Source of the DNA: Cryptomeria japonica | Taxonomy: Eukaryota; Streptophyta; Pinopsida; Cupressales; Cupressaceae | Length of the DNA: 64,000 nucleotides | Assembly (NCBI RefSeq): GCF_030272615.1 | Contig: NC_081408.1 | Span: forward strand, 403,799,389 to 403,863,388 | Reading direction: 5' to 3' | Shown: piece after piece, positions 1-11,404 of the stretch | Position numbering within the stretch: the stretch's first letter is position 1 | Layout: the number at the start of each line of letters is the position of its first letter | Made by a program: the position numbers and the translations under genes | Notes under the pieces: model-generated | The model's input: only the letters and a program-made list of their open reading frames with translations | Databases searched by the model: none | What the model was told of the DNA's origin: nothing

Positions 1-1
1 G

Positions 2-604
2 TTATTACTTAAAAATCCAAGGAATTCAAAGTTTCACGAAAATGATTGATAATGGAATCAGAATGGAGGAAGCCATGATAATGAAAGGTGAGTTGAAAAT
101 ATTCAAAGAAGGAGTTCACCCTCCTAACAACACTAACAACAACAATCACAATGATAAACCAAAGTTTTGGAATAGAAATCGTAATGTCATCAATGATGGG
201 ATAGTGGATAACAACAATGTAAAACCAAAGCAACCGGTTTTTAATTTATCCAATCACTCAGCAGCAGCTCAACAAAACAACAATCACCAAAAAGCAATTA
301 TCAAAAACTTCTTTCGAAGACAATTTACAAACATTGGTGAACCCATTGGGCCCACATTAAAAACACTCATTGCAACAAATTGATTACTTTACCAGAAGAA
401 AGAAACTTTGAACCCAAGGTAAAACCTGCTTGGTGGAATGACAACCATTATTGTGATTTCCATCGAAACAAAGGACACCAAACAAATGCTTGTCAAAAAT
501 TAAAACATGTCATCCAAGATTTGATTGATAATGGAATAATAATTGTGGATGGACATACAACAAACGAATCTCACACAGCTTTCAAAACTCCACTTCCTAA
601 TTAA
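2..604 (+). pseudogene. gag: Element A gag, C-terminal part with zinc-knuckle-like motif
   Basis: This is the end of a Tat-type Gag, the structural protein that packages element RNA into particles. An Asn-rich, basic stretch (about 120-330) is followed at 380-604 by a conserved block with a Cys/His cluster, CDFHRNKGHQTNAC, the modified zinc knuckle seen in this lineage. The middle part (42-383) is in a different frame from both flanks, so at least two small indels have accumulated, near 40 and near 380. The start lies outside the window. The frame continues past the TAA at 602-604 toward the protease. Confidence 0.75.
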
Positions 605-1450
605 GAGAAGGGTGAATCATCAACAGGGCAGAACGGTAAAGGTAAAGCAAAGGTAAACTATGCTCATGCATATGACAATGTGGTAAATGTAATCATGGTT
701 AAAGAGCAAAAACATCACGAACTTGCTCATATTATCACATGAAGCAAAGCTAAAGTGGTTTTGTCAGGTCCTACAACAAACACGTCATCCACTACCAAAC
801 AATACAATCTAGTGGATCATTAGAGAAAACACCCGCATAAATATCCATCTTAGAACTTTTAAAGTTGTCACCTGTCCACAAAGATTCTTGAACGAGCATT
901 AGTAGATACCACAGTGTCCAAAGATCTTGATATAGATCAATTCCAAACCATGGTGGGACACCTCACAACTCCTCATTGCTTATCATTTACCGAAGAAGAT
1001 GACATGTCCTTGCAACATCACCACAATGCTCCTTTGCATATTGAATTCCTTATTCACAAAACATGAGTTAAACGTGTTCTAATAGATGGTGGAGCTAGCC
1101 TAAATATTTGTTCTTTGAGTCTTGTTCATGCCTTAGGATATTCAGAAGATGCAGTTGATCCCCACAAAAAGATCACCATAAAAGCCTATGATGAAGAAGA
1201 ATGTTCCTCTAAGGGAATTGTGATACTACCCATCAGAGTGGGACCTTTACAGAAAAATATAGCATGCCAAGTTCTGGACTTGGACTTATCATATAATATA
1301 CTCCTAGGGAGACCATGGATACATGACTTGCAAGCTATCCCATCAACCTATCATTAGTGTGTCAAATTTCCCTATAATGGACAAGAAATCACAATATCTA
1401 CAGATTCAAATCCATTCCAATATTGTAGCAATCTAAAAAAGGCTTAAGAA
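605..1450 (+). pseudogene. pro: Element A aspartic protease region
   Basis: The protease would cleave the Gag-Pol polyprotein during particle maturation. The active-site segment reads LIDGGASLNIC, with the catalytic GAT codon at 1085-1087; DGG in place of DSG/DTG is usual for Tat-type proteases. The C-terminal flap and ILLGRPW motif are present near 1300-1320. Upstream, 605-1060 is poorly preserved: several nonsense codons (for example near 741 and 822) and a short out-of-frame patch near 830-890. A TGA just before the active site also breaks the frame, so no product is expected. Confidence 0.75.
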
Positions 1451-1459
1451 GTCATTGTT

Positions 1460-1999
1460 CCTCATAATAGGGAGGTGTCATCTTCGGACACACAATCCAA
1501 AGAACAATCATTTGCCTCTATTTTATCAAGTATGGAAAAACAAATGCAGCTAAGAGATCGAGGAAACGGAGAATACTCAATATCACAATTACCACTCTCT
1601 CCTAAATCTTCTGGAAAACCATTAAACTCTAAACAACAACCAATTGTGAAACATCTTCTAATATTTGATGGAGAATTCATTAGTGCTAGAACCTTATTAG
1701 AGGAGACAAAAGATAAAGATGTGCTACAGTGGCTATACAAAGATGAAGAAGTTCAACAAAAGGTCAACAATGTCAGAATACCTACAAAAAAATATGGAAA
1801 AGGATTCAACGTTCTTCAAAAGATGGGATACACTGGAACAAGTCCTATAAGAAAAATAAAAGAAGGTGTCTCAGAACCTATCCAACCTCATACTCAGCAA
1901 GCTACAGACAAAGCAAGTTTAGGGTATGGACAAGTTACTTTACTAGAAGACATATTCTCTAATCAGCACCAAGAGGAATATGAAAATAGACAAGAATAA
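1460..1999 (+). pseudogene. Element A post-protease segment with G-patch-like motif
   Basis: This open stretch lies in the same frame as the protease. Its first half is Ser/Gln-rich without recognised features. Around 1795-1935 it contains GFNVLQKMGYTG followed after a short spacer by EGVSEPI and then KASLGYG, the glycine spacing of a G-patch, a short module that binds nucleic acids and helicases. In betaretroviruses a G-patch follows the protease, so the position is suggestive. The assignment rests on pattern only, and one canonical glycine position reads Ser-Pro. It ends in TAA at 1997-1999. Confidence 0.5.
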
Positions 2000-2920
2000 C
2001 TTACAATTGAAAGGGAAGAAGCATCTGCAAAGCAACAAGCACAACCAAACATGAAATGGCAAAAGAAACAATCCTCAAATCAACAAGAGAAACAAACCAA
2101 TAGTACCTCCCAACCAGCATTAACTCTCAATCAAAACAAGCATGAACCTAGTACTAATCAAGGAGAGTTGATAGTAAAGTTGACAGAACTCAATCTCAGT
2201 CTAGAAGAAGTTGAATATGAAAGAAAGAAAGATATAGCAAGACAAATAGAAGAAACACATCAAAAGCTATATGAACAAATTTGTAGATTGCAAGCTGCAA
2301 GTAAGATAGATTCTGATGAATGGGAATGGGATTCCTATCATTCTGAAGAATCAGCTGAAGAAAATTTCTTTAAAGAAGATGTAGGAGTCGATGTAGTTCA
2401 CACGTATGCAAGACAAACGTTAGGAACTATTTCACTTGAATTAGAATCACATTCGGCTGACCTGGACTTAATTGAGGATGATCAAGAACTTCTTGGGCGA
2501 GGTCATTTTGATGAGGGTACCATTCTAGACATTGACATACATATCGAAAACTTTGATAACTCAATCATGACCCTAAATACTCTCAAAACATCTCAACCTG
2601 ATGATCCTTTACCTCTACTCCACCTCGAACTTATTGAATGGGAAAATGAAGGACATACTACCATTGATACCTTTGCAAATGACTATGCCATATCCATATA
2701 TCTTAATGCAATCAAACCTACAACAACTTCCACCAAGAATTTCAGCAACGCATCTTCCAGTCAAGTAGGTGCCAAATCTCCTAGTCGCAAAAGCGATAAT
2801 AAAGAAAACAATATCAAGTCTAATGTTGAAAACCATTTCTTGGCAACATTAGATCAGGAAAAAGTAAAAAGAAAGGATGTATCTAATGGTTAAAACCTCC
2901 TCGATGCACCGAAAGATGGG
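2000..2920 (+). pseudogene. Element A acidic, coiled-coil-like spacer between protease and RT
   Basis: The open frame from 2051 to 2893 continues the pol frame. It begins Lys/Gln-rich, then has a charged helical segment (about 2170-2310; runs such as VEYERKKDIARQIEETHQKL) likely to form a coiled coil, and then a strongly acidic region rich in Asp, Glu and Ser. No catalytic motif is visible. I do not recognise it as a named domain; it is probably the variable linker between protease and RT in this lineage. The ATG at 2051 need not be a true start because the frame is open upstream to 2000. Confidence 0.55.
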
Positions 2921-3059
2921 AGATTTGACACTTTACTTGAGTAAGATCAAGAAAGGTCATCAATTTTGATTGAACCAACAGAAGCAGTTAATATTGGGAC
3001 ATCAGAGAAACCAAAGATCCTACATCCAGCAACTTCTCTGTCAGAAAAAGAAAGGAAAT

Positions 3060-4123
3060 AATATATGGAATTATTCAAACGATGACAAATCAATTTTGCC
3101 TAGTCATATGCAGACATACGAGGATTAGATCCAGAGCTTATTATGCATCACTTAAATGTCAATCCAGGAACCAAACCAGTCAAACAAAAATTAAGAAAGA
3201 TGCATCCACATATTGCTCTCTTGGTCAAAGTAGAACTAAAAAAATTACTCGATGTAGGATTCATCAGACCTATAGCATATCCTTAATGGGTATCAAACAT
3301 CATTCTTGTTTCAAAGCCAGACAAAAGTATTAGAGTATGCACAGACTTCAGAGATCTTAATAATACATGTCCAAAGGATGACTTTCCTTTACCTAACATT
3401 GACATCATTGTAGATTTAACAGCTAGACACTCCATGTTTTCTCTAATGGATGGTTTCTCCGGATACAATCAGATTAAAATAGCACCTGAAGATCAAGAAA
3501 AGATAGCTTTCACATGTCTGTGGGGTACTTTCTACTGGAACATCATGCCTTTTGGACTAAAGAACACAGGTACCACAAATCAGAGAGCTATGACAACGAT
3601 ATTCCATGACATGATGCATACATTCATGGAAGACTATGTGGATGACATCTTGGCAAAATCATACAACAGAGAAGAACATATCGAAATACAGGAAAAGATC
3701 TTTGATCGGTTAGAACAATACAAGCTACAGCTAAATCCTAAGAAATGTGCCTTTGGGGTCACTTCAGGAAAGCTATTGGGATACATTGTTTTAGCTAGAA
3801 GTATCGAAGTAGATCCAGCTAAGGTCAAAGAAATCATGGAAATGACATCTCCCAAGAATATAAGTCAACTCATATCACTACAAGGAAGACTGCAGTCAAT
3901 CACAAGATTTGTGGCTCAACTAGCAGATAAGTGTCAACCATTTACCCATCTATTACATAAAAATGTCCATTTCAAGTGGGACCATCAATGTGAGGATGCA
4001 TTCAACAAGATCGAGGCATATCTCATGCAACCACCTGTTCTAATGTCACCAATTCCAGACAAGCCGTTATTGCTCTATGTATCGACCACTGAAGTATCAT
4101 TAGGAGTTTTTCTCGCACAATAG
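3060..4123 (+). pseudogene. RT: Element A reverse transcriptase
   Basis: The RT copies element RNA into DNA. Visible landmarks are VCTDFRDLNNTCPKDDFPLP (near 3337), the fingers/palm block MDGFSGYNQIKIAPEDQEK, the MPFGLKN block and the catalytic YVDD at 3635-3646. The thumb and connection run on to about 4000. Nonsense codons lie upstream of the first block (around 3061-3100 and 3285), and TAG at 4121-4123 ends the open run. Family match is clear; activity is not expected. Confidence 0.9.
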
Positions 4124-4488
4124 GATAATGAATGAAAAGAGTGAGCCATCTACTACATCAGCAGAACACTAGTGGGATACGAGCTCAACTATTCCCCAAC
4201 AGAAAAAGCATGCTTGGCGGTAGTTTTTGCTTCTCAAAAATTAAGACTCTATCTCTTGTCTCACTCCATCAAGTTGATAGCTAAAATCGATCCATTGAAA
4301 TATTTTCTCAGCAAGGCAACATTGACAAGACGACTAGCAAAATGGATGATGATCCTAAGTGAGTTTGATATTGAGTATATAGACAGAAAATCTATCAAGG
4401 GACAAGTCATCATAGATCAACTAGCAGAGGCACCACTTCAAGATGATCATCCTCTACAGATTGAGTTTCCTAATGCTGATATCCTAAC
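4020..4488 (+). pseudogene. RNH: Element A Ty3-type RNase H (degenerate)
   Basis: This follows the RT in the same frame. It has the PPVLMSPIPDKPLLLYV start, a YELNYSPTEKACLAVVFA helix and a FDIEYIDRKSIKGQVIIDQLA end, typical of the first RNase H of Tat elements. The first catalytic Asp position appears to be Ser (LYVSTTEVS), as is common in the degenerate first RNase H of this lineage, where a second RNase H replaces its function. Three nonsense codons between 4121 and 4143 interrupt it. Confidence 0.75.
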
Positions 4489-4489
4489 G

Positions 4490-4894
4490 GTCACAATAAA
4501 AGCATGGCAACTATACTTTGATGGTTCATATACGTAGCACGGATCAGGAGCAGGAATTCTATTTATCACACCACAAGGTCATACAATTTTGAAAGCATAC
4601 AAATTAAGCTTCCCATGCACCAACAACACTGCAGAGTATGAAGCTTTGGTTACAGGTATCAAAATGGTTATAGAATGGAACATTACACAACTTCAGGTCT
4701 TTGGAGACTCTCAGCTTGTCATCAATCAAATCAATGATGACTATCAAACAAAAGATGACAAACTCATGCCTTACAAAAATATGGTGGATGACTTCAAGAA
4801 ATATTTTATTGAAATCACTTTTGAACAAATTCCAAGAAATGATAACAAAGCAGAAAATGTCATGGCAACACTTGCTTCTCTATTACAAACATAG
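4490..4894 (+). pseudogene. aRNH: Element A second, archaeal-type RNase H
   Basis: A second RNase H after the first is diagnostic of the Tat/Ogre/Retand group. It begins WQLYFDGSYT with the catalytic Asp at 4520-4522, continues with the NTAEYEAL helix holding the Glu, and has FGDSQLVINQI with the second Asp at 4706-4708. At the last motif the expected Ala-Asp reads Ala-Glu (NKAENVMATLAS). A TAG at 4535-4537 interrupts it just after the first Asp. It would remove RNA from RNA-DNA hybrids during replication. Confidence 0.8.
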
Positions 4895-6250
4895 GAAAAT
4901 CAAGAGTGTTATGAATTCCTGGTTGAAGATTTGTTTTACCCGTCTCATAATTGTCCTGATTCCCAAACCATTTGTCAACTCATAGGACATGATTCCTCCC
5001 GCTATGGTCAAAATTACACATACCTGAAAGATAACATCTTACCCCCTAACTTATCAAAAAATCAAAAGAGAAATTTTATTCACCAATCCTCCCATTATAC
5101 TCTTGTTGCGGATACCCTATTTAAATGAGGTCTGGACAGTACTCTTTTAATATGTCTCGAACAAGAAAAATCTGAGAAGGCCTTAAAGGAAGTCCATAAT
5201 GGCATTTGTGGCACTCATTCAAGTGGTCTTACCCTTTCGAAAAAACTCATACGCTTGGGCTATTATTGGCCGACTATGGAATGAGATTCTTTTCAGATAG
5301 CTAGAACGTGTGAACAATGTCAGATCCATGGGAACTTGATTCATGCACCAACACAAGAACTTCATGCTTTGGCAACATCTTGGCCTTTCTGCCAATGGGG
5401 TCTTGATCTAGTAGGAAAAATAAATCCTTCTTCATCTAATGCTCACAAATTCATCTTTCTAGCTACAAAATATTTTACAAAATGGATCGAGGCAGTACCT
5501 CTCACAAATATCACAGGAAAACAAATTGCTGCATTTATCTTGAATTACATCATCTGTCGTTATGGAATACCAATGACCATTATCACTGATAATGGGCAAC
5601 CATTTAAGAATCAGGATGTACAAGAGCTATGTGAGAAGTTTAAGATCTAGCACAGATTCTCCACACCCTATTATCCACAGGGGAATGGGCAAGTAGAAGC
5701 ATCTAACAAAACTATTCTAAAAATCCTCAAAATGACAGTGAACGATGCTGGGAAAGATTGGCATATTCAATTAAACCCTGCTCTCTGGACCTACCGCACC
5801 AGTATCCGCACACCAACAGGTGCTTTCTCTCTTGTATATGGATTAGAAGCCATATTGCCAATCGAAGTAGAGATACCCTCTCTACGTGTATCACTAAAAG
5901 GACTTATCCCAGATGAAGAACAACGAGTATCTAGACTGCAAGAGTCAGAACTGATCCATGAAAGAAGACAAAATGCCTTTGATCATCTAAAGGTATATCA
6001 ACAAAGAATGTGTCGAAGTTATAATCACAAGGTCAAACCATGAATCTTTCAAGTGGGACAACTAGTACTAAAGGAAAATCCACGAAATCAGTCAGATCGA
6101 GAAAAGAAGGGAAAATTTGAACCAAACTGGTTAGGTCCATTTGTGGTCACAATAGTATTTGGGTTAGGGGCATATTAGCTATCAACACAAGATGGAGACC
6201 AGCTCGAGGAACCCATCAATAGCATGCATCTGAAGAATTTTTATGTCTAA
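4895..6250 (+). pseudogene. INT: Element A integrase
   Basis: The integrase would insert the cDNA into chromosomal DNA. The N-terminal HHCC zinc site spans about 5185-5335 (EVHNGICGTH ... CEQCQIHG). The core has its catalytic triad: Asp in WGLDLVGKI (near 5404), Asp in ITDNGQPF (near 5585) and Glu in GNGQVEASNK (near 5695). The C-terminal part reads KGKFEPNWLGPFVV. Nonsense codons occur at 5126-5128, about 5281, 5648-5650 (between the second Asp and the Glu), about 6042 and 6176. The frame ends LKNFYV with TAA at 6248-6250. No chromodomain is seen, as expected for Tat. Confidence 0.85.
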
Positions 6251-6412
6251 AAATCCAAAAATAGTGAAAAAAGCAGAAAAATCCAAAAACAGTGAAAAAG
6301 CAAAAAAATCCAAAAACAGTGAAAAAGCAAAAAAATCCCAAAATAGTGAAAAAGCAGAAAAATCCAAAAACAGTGAAAAAGCAGAAAATCCAAAAATAGT
6401 AAAAAATTAAAA
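6248..6412 (+). repeat. A-rich tandem repeat, about 27-bp unit, six copies
   Basis: Directly after the pol stop, a unit close to ATCCAAAAACAGTGAAAAAG repeats about six times with small changes. It makes a long Lys/Asn-coding stretch on this strand and a Phe-rich one on the other; neither is likely to be a gene. Subterminal tandem repeats after pol are common in Tat/Ogre elements. Confidence 0.85.
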
Positions 6413-7997
6413 ATGAAAAAAAAAGTGTAATAAAAACAGATGGTGAAAACCTGGCAAACAGGCGCTATCTGTCGGCTAGCTCTGCCATCTATTGGTTCAC
6501 GCTTTCTTCCGCTTGCATTTTTTTCCATCATCACTATTCATATTCGTTATAAAGCCTTTGTACATACGCAGGCATCCCAGGTGATTTCTCGTCATGGTTT
6601 GGATCATTGACTATATCATAATAAAGGTTTGCTTCTAAGCTGGGGGCAAAATCCTGAACCTAGCTAAGGGCAAAAAGTTTTGATCATTTTAAGCTTAATC
6701 AAGTAGGTAAAACAATAGTCAGACAATGCTTGTCAAGCGAAAAAACTGAGATACATCCAACATTGAACATAAGATCACATTGTCAACCATTAACTATCAC
6801 ATATCAATCTAAACATGACAAAACACATATCAATAGATGATATATCTTGACTCATGATTTTAACACTTTGGCAATTATGGTTCAACTATTTTATTTTGAT
6901 TTTTGCTATCATGATTTCTGAGTAACTCCAAGATGTCTTTGACTAGAGGAATGAGGAAGGAACATGATATTTTTCTTGTCTACTATTTGTAAATTAATCA
7001 TTAATATGTGCAAAGTTGTCTAAGGAAATGATCATCAGAGTATCATTGAAGATATTTCAGACTTGCATATAGAAATGGTTAATACTGCCTGTTTTACACA
7101 AGCAACACTCTGGTCATCTTGGTTCAATTATACCTCGATGCTTGTGCTAACTTTCAATATCAAAACCCAGGAAAGTAGTGCTCAGGTCATCATGCTTCAA
7201 TTATACCATTGATGTTTCCACTCGCTTCCCACATTTTAAAGGCTCAATGATGAAACAAAGCAATGACTCCATGACCGGTCCGATCACTGCATTGCATTGC
7301 ATTTTAAGATAGATTTGCATTTCATTCTGCATGGGATCACAATGCTCATCTTTTCCAAGGCCAAAGCTAACATGGTTTTATCTCTCTTATTACGTGATTG
7401 AGTACATTGGACAATAACAAAAATAATCAATTCATTCATCCTACATGATAAGTTAGTTCATCTCAAGTAACCATTGCATACCAAGACATCATTCATATAA
7501 AGCATAAACTCATTCATTCATTTAGTAAGATCATTGCATGACATTCATCTAATCTCAAATCATATAAGGTATCACCATTGCATTGCATTGCATCCATCTC
7601 ATATTGACATGCATGATAAAATCATAAAAATATCATAAACATAGAAAGCATTGCATCACACAAACATCACATAGAAATTATAAGCATCACCATGCATCTT
7701 TGCATACATCATGTAAATACTGCATCATCATATATCTATCATCTAGAATTCATAAGCATATAAAAAATTAAAGCATACATCATGAAAGTAACTGCACATC
7801 ATAATCATATGTCAAATAGAATGCATCCATCATTTCATAGGTCATGTAGAGCGAATAGAATCAACTGCATATCATATCATCAAAACAAGATCAATGTCCA
7901 AGGTACAATGATATCACAAAATATATGAGATACATCACAACTATACATCGTAGGAATCATCAATATCTCATCACAAAAAGGTGTGTACATAACTAGA
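6413..7997 (+). other. Element A 3' non-coding region
   Basis: No coding potential is seen. At 6445-6463 it holds GAAAACCTGGCAAACAGGC, a motif that recurs in reverse orientation in element E. At about 6640-6650 there is GCTGGGGGCAAAA, a possible secondary purine-rich priming tract. The rest (7250-7950) is low-complexity sequence rich in CATTGCATTGCAT and CATCATA-like runs. Confidence 0.6.
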
Positions 7998-9841
7998 TCA
8001 ATGTCTCATATCAGTGTGACCACTCGGACGTGGAGCGAAACTCTATCCTGATGCAGCAGGTAGAGTAGCACCAGCTGGTACCCCTATACCTGAGTCCCCA
8101 CCTGGGGGAGATCTCTGAAGTGGCCCTGTCACTCCTCGACTCTCAGTCTGGCTCTGTCCTGATCTCCTGCTCAGCTATGAAAATCCTGGAGCCCTCTGAT
8201 CAGGAGGAACAATAGTAAAGTATAATGTCCTGTAATACTCAGCCTCTCGGATCCCTTGGCACATCATCTTCAGGGCAATCTTCCCTAAAGTAGACCCTCC
8301 TAACAACTGTACCTATTTCTCGGCCTGCCGACACCTATCCATAGTTGCGTCTCTCTCGACTAGGAGAGAAGCCATCTGAGTCTTTAGCTAGGCCATCTGA
8401 GAGTCCCTCTCTACTAGTCAACTCTCTAGCTGTTGAACATGAGCCTATAGGTCTGTAATCTGAGCCTGTTGTTGATGCAACGACATCCTAATGAGGATCC
8501 ATTGACATGCCTCTCCCTATGGCTGCTCAGCCTGCAGATCTAGAACTCCTGGCTCCTGGTGTGCTTGTTGCTGCCACTGCCACTGCTTGACCATCTCCCC
8601 CGTCATCATCCCCCCATCATCATCTCCTCCATCATCATCTCTGGCACCATGATCTCCTGCATCTCCTCCATATCCATCCCCATCTCCACTATCATCTCTC
8701 CCCTCACCATCCCTCCGTTGTCTAGGAGCTCTGCATCGTAGCCTCTCATCATCCTCATCAAAAACTGGCTCTGGCTCATCTGGACATGTCAGCCTCAGAA
8801 ACTTGTGTACAGTACAGTGCATAGCATGCTCATGTGTCATCCAGCTATACATCACACCTGGAAGATGATCCCAATCAACTGGCTCCAATGATCGATACTC
8901 TGGGCAAGCCTGATCATATGAAATAAAAGGCCCCCAAGTAGTCACATCCAATCTCCGACGAGCATAATGAGTTGTACCCTGTGGCATTCCGTGTATCCTG
9001 CCATACTATCTCAACACCCTCATACAAAGGAATCACTCGATGACATAGGGTGTCGACCCCATCAGATATCGCGTCATGAATACATACGACATCTCCACTG
9101 CATCCTCAAGCCAAATCTCACAATCCCTATATGGTCTCCATATCACAGTATACAAATCATCCAAGGCCCATCGCCAATACTCTAATTTGCCCAGCTTTCA
9201 CTGGACAATAATACCTGGATACCCCTCAGCACAAGGCTTGCTTATAGGTCTATCTCTGTCAGCCAATGGTCGTGTGATAGGTAGATGCTCCCAGGCCCAT
9301 ATCTAAAGAACGGTCACCCCTACTGATAACGTAGCTAATCCCTGATACACAACTTGATGCAAGTCATGATACAAATGCACCAACATACATGACCCCCATG
9401 CAAAGCGGGTCCCCTCTGTCACCATCTGCTCAAGCAGACGACCCCATCCAACAGATAATTCCTTTGACCTATGATCAGGACAAAGGAAGCCTCCAATAAA
9501 TTCGGCAAGCATATCCTAACTCCTGCCATGCAATATCATACCCACCTATCTCATCATCCTTAAACACTCTGCAAAGTGCCTCTGTCCCACCCCACTCGTT
9601 GAGATCATAATATACTAGATCACCCATCACAGGGATGCGTAGAATCCGATATACATCCTCGGGTGTCACCATAATCTCTCTCGTTGGCAAATGAAACATG
9701 TTATGCTCACTATGCCAATGCTCTGCTAAAGCTGCTAGTAATCCCCTGTTTATCAAAGGTCGGGGCATGCCAAGAAGGGAAGATAAACCACACCTGCCAA
9801 TGTGGTCTCGCTCTACAGGGCTAAGGTGGGGTTATTAGCAT
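7998..9841 (-). pseudogene. Antisense plant mobile domain (PMD, MAIN-like) gene inside element A
   Basis: Read on the minus strand from ATG at 9841-9839 to TGA at 8000-7998. The N-terminal part has the PMD landmarks: a GLLAALAEHWHSEHNMFHLP block (about 9740-9680) followed by MVTPEDVYRILRIPVMGDL. A later block reads WAWEHLPITRP (about 9300-9270) and then a WRPY motif. A low-complexity Asp/Gly-rich linker (8740-8590) leads to a Gln-rich, coiled-coil-like tail ending near 8000. PMD proteins are plant nuclear proteins linked to gene silencing and are also carried by transposons. Frameshifts lie near 9800 and 9500, and several stops (for example 9200, 8517 and 8345) show it is dead. The ATG choice is tentative because it is out of frame with the main PMD block. 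Confidence 0.8.
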
Positions 9842-11128
9842 CCATGTCTTCGGGAAATGCTCCCAAGACTGAAGAACGGTAAAGTGCTCCTACAATCAAA
9901 TCATCTCATCATATCAGTTTCTTGATTTATCTATCTATCAGTTTATTTTGCTCAACTAAGATTTTTATCAAATCTCGTTGGGCCCCTATCAATGACACTC
10001 ATCTATCATGAGGTCATTATCAAACTTATCTCATCTCGTGTGTGCATCGAGATAATTAGAACTGATCATCAAATTTATCAATCAGGAGCGTTTAATTTTA
10101 TCAATTAGATAGCTAATCAAATCTTACCCATCAAAAATCAAAATCAAATTGACAGCAAAGTCAACCAATCGACCAATCAAATCATTTTCTCTAATTTTGT
10201 CAAAATTGAAAAATCAAAAAATCAAAAAAACAAAAAATCGTCAAAACCGAAAAAATCAAAAAATTGTGGAAAAAAAAAAACCCTCCCCCCCGCGGCCCCT
10301 ATGGCGTCGACACCGACTGCGGTGGCGCCCACAGCGCCTCCCACAGTGTCGGTGGTGGCACCAGTGGCAGCCACTGTCGGGCCTCCACCACTGCCTTTCC
10401 CTCTTCCCGCCAAAATTTCAAAAAATAAAAAATAATAATTTTTTTTAAATGTATTTTTTTTAGCAAAAAAAAATGCATGTATAAAAATAAATTTTTGGGA
10501 TGCACAATGGAAATTTTTTTTTTAAATCCGAAAAAAAACCCATTTCGGAAATTGAAAAACCCATCTCAAAAATACAATTTTCTTCCCAATCGATCTGACA
10601 AAAATACTAAAAAATTATTTTCATGCAAATAGCTAAAATTTTCAAAAATCAACTAAAAATTAACAAAGCTGGGTTTTCTTGAAGTACGTATCGGTGGACC
10701 ATATGCCGAAGGACGCTCATATCACCAAACTCGCTCGAACCAATGCTGGTGGTACGGGATCGCCATTTCCTTTCTCCAGAGCAAATTTTCTCCAAAAACT
10801 GCAGTGCACAAATGAGGAGTGGTAAAAAGGAATTCACCTTTTTAAACTCATAATGGGGCATTTAAGTGGGATTTTTATTCCACTTATTTTTAATCAACTA
10901 ATCAGCCTGGCAGGGCAGCATTTTCAGATTTCTTATCGGGAAATGAATCGGATTGACTCTAAAAATCTCTAAAAATTGGAAAATCATTAAAAATCTAAAA
11001 ATCGAAATAATTTCAAAAAATTTCAAAAAAATCAAAAAATCGCGAAAAATTCACAAACATTCGAAAATTATCCGATTCATCTCCTGAGGGGGCATCCTCA
11101 CATCGATATCTATCAATCAGTGTCTGGG
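9842..11128 (+). other. Element A region between antisense gene and LTR
   Basis: No credible gene. A GC-rich island (about 10281-10400, with repeated GCGCCC and CCACAGTG words) stands out from AT-rich surroundings; it gives short Gly/Ala-rich frames on the minus strand and could be the promoter side of the antisense gene, which is only an inference. The remainder is A-rich, with many AAAATC and TCAAAAA runs. Confidence 0.5.
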
Positions 11129-11270
11129 GCATCATATCAAGATTTATTATCTCCAGAATCAGCATCATATCAAGATTTATCATCTCCAGAATCAACATCA
11201 TATCAAGATTTATCATCTCCAAAATCAAATCAACATCATATCAAGATTTATCATCTCCAAATAAAATCAG
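11129..11270 (+). repeat. 33-bp tandem repeat, about four copies
   Basis: The unit contains CATCATATCAAGATTTATCA and TCTCCAGAATCA and is repeated almost exactly, the last two copies being longer. It lies just before the polypurine tract. The 33-bp period keeps frame, so it makes a repeated 11-residue peptide containing SYQDLSSPES on the plus strand, probably by chance. Confidence 0.85.
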
Positions 11271-11387
11271 TATCATATCGAAACCAAATCCGCATCAAAT
11301 CAAGATCGAATTTACATCCTATCAAAATCAATATCAGCAACATCATCAATCAAGTTTTCTTTGAATCAACACGTCGTCACACATCGC

Positions 11388-11404
11388 TTCAAAGAGGGGC
11401 AAAA
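11388..11404 (+). promoter_or_regulatory. Polypurine tract of element A
   Basis: TTCAAAGAGGGGCAAAA stands immediately before the TG that begins the LTR. This tract primes plus-strand DNA synthesis. The same tract precedes the 3' LTR of element E (reverse strand, 40679-40697), which supports both assignments. Confidence 0.85.

Noticed and set aside
6182-6534. Phe/Leu-rich minus-strand frames resembling membrane proteins
   Set aside because: Mirror of the A-rich tandem repeat after element A pol.
10281-10413. GC-rich island as a CpG promoter of a host gene
   Set aside because: It lies within element A and no host coding sequence follows; kept only as a possible promoter for the antisense PMD gene.
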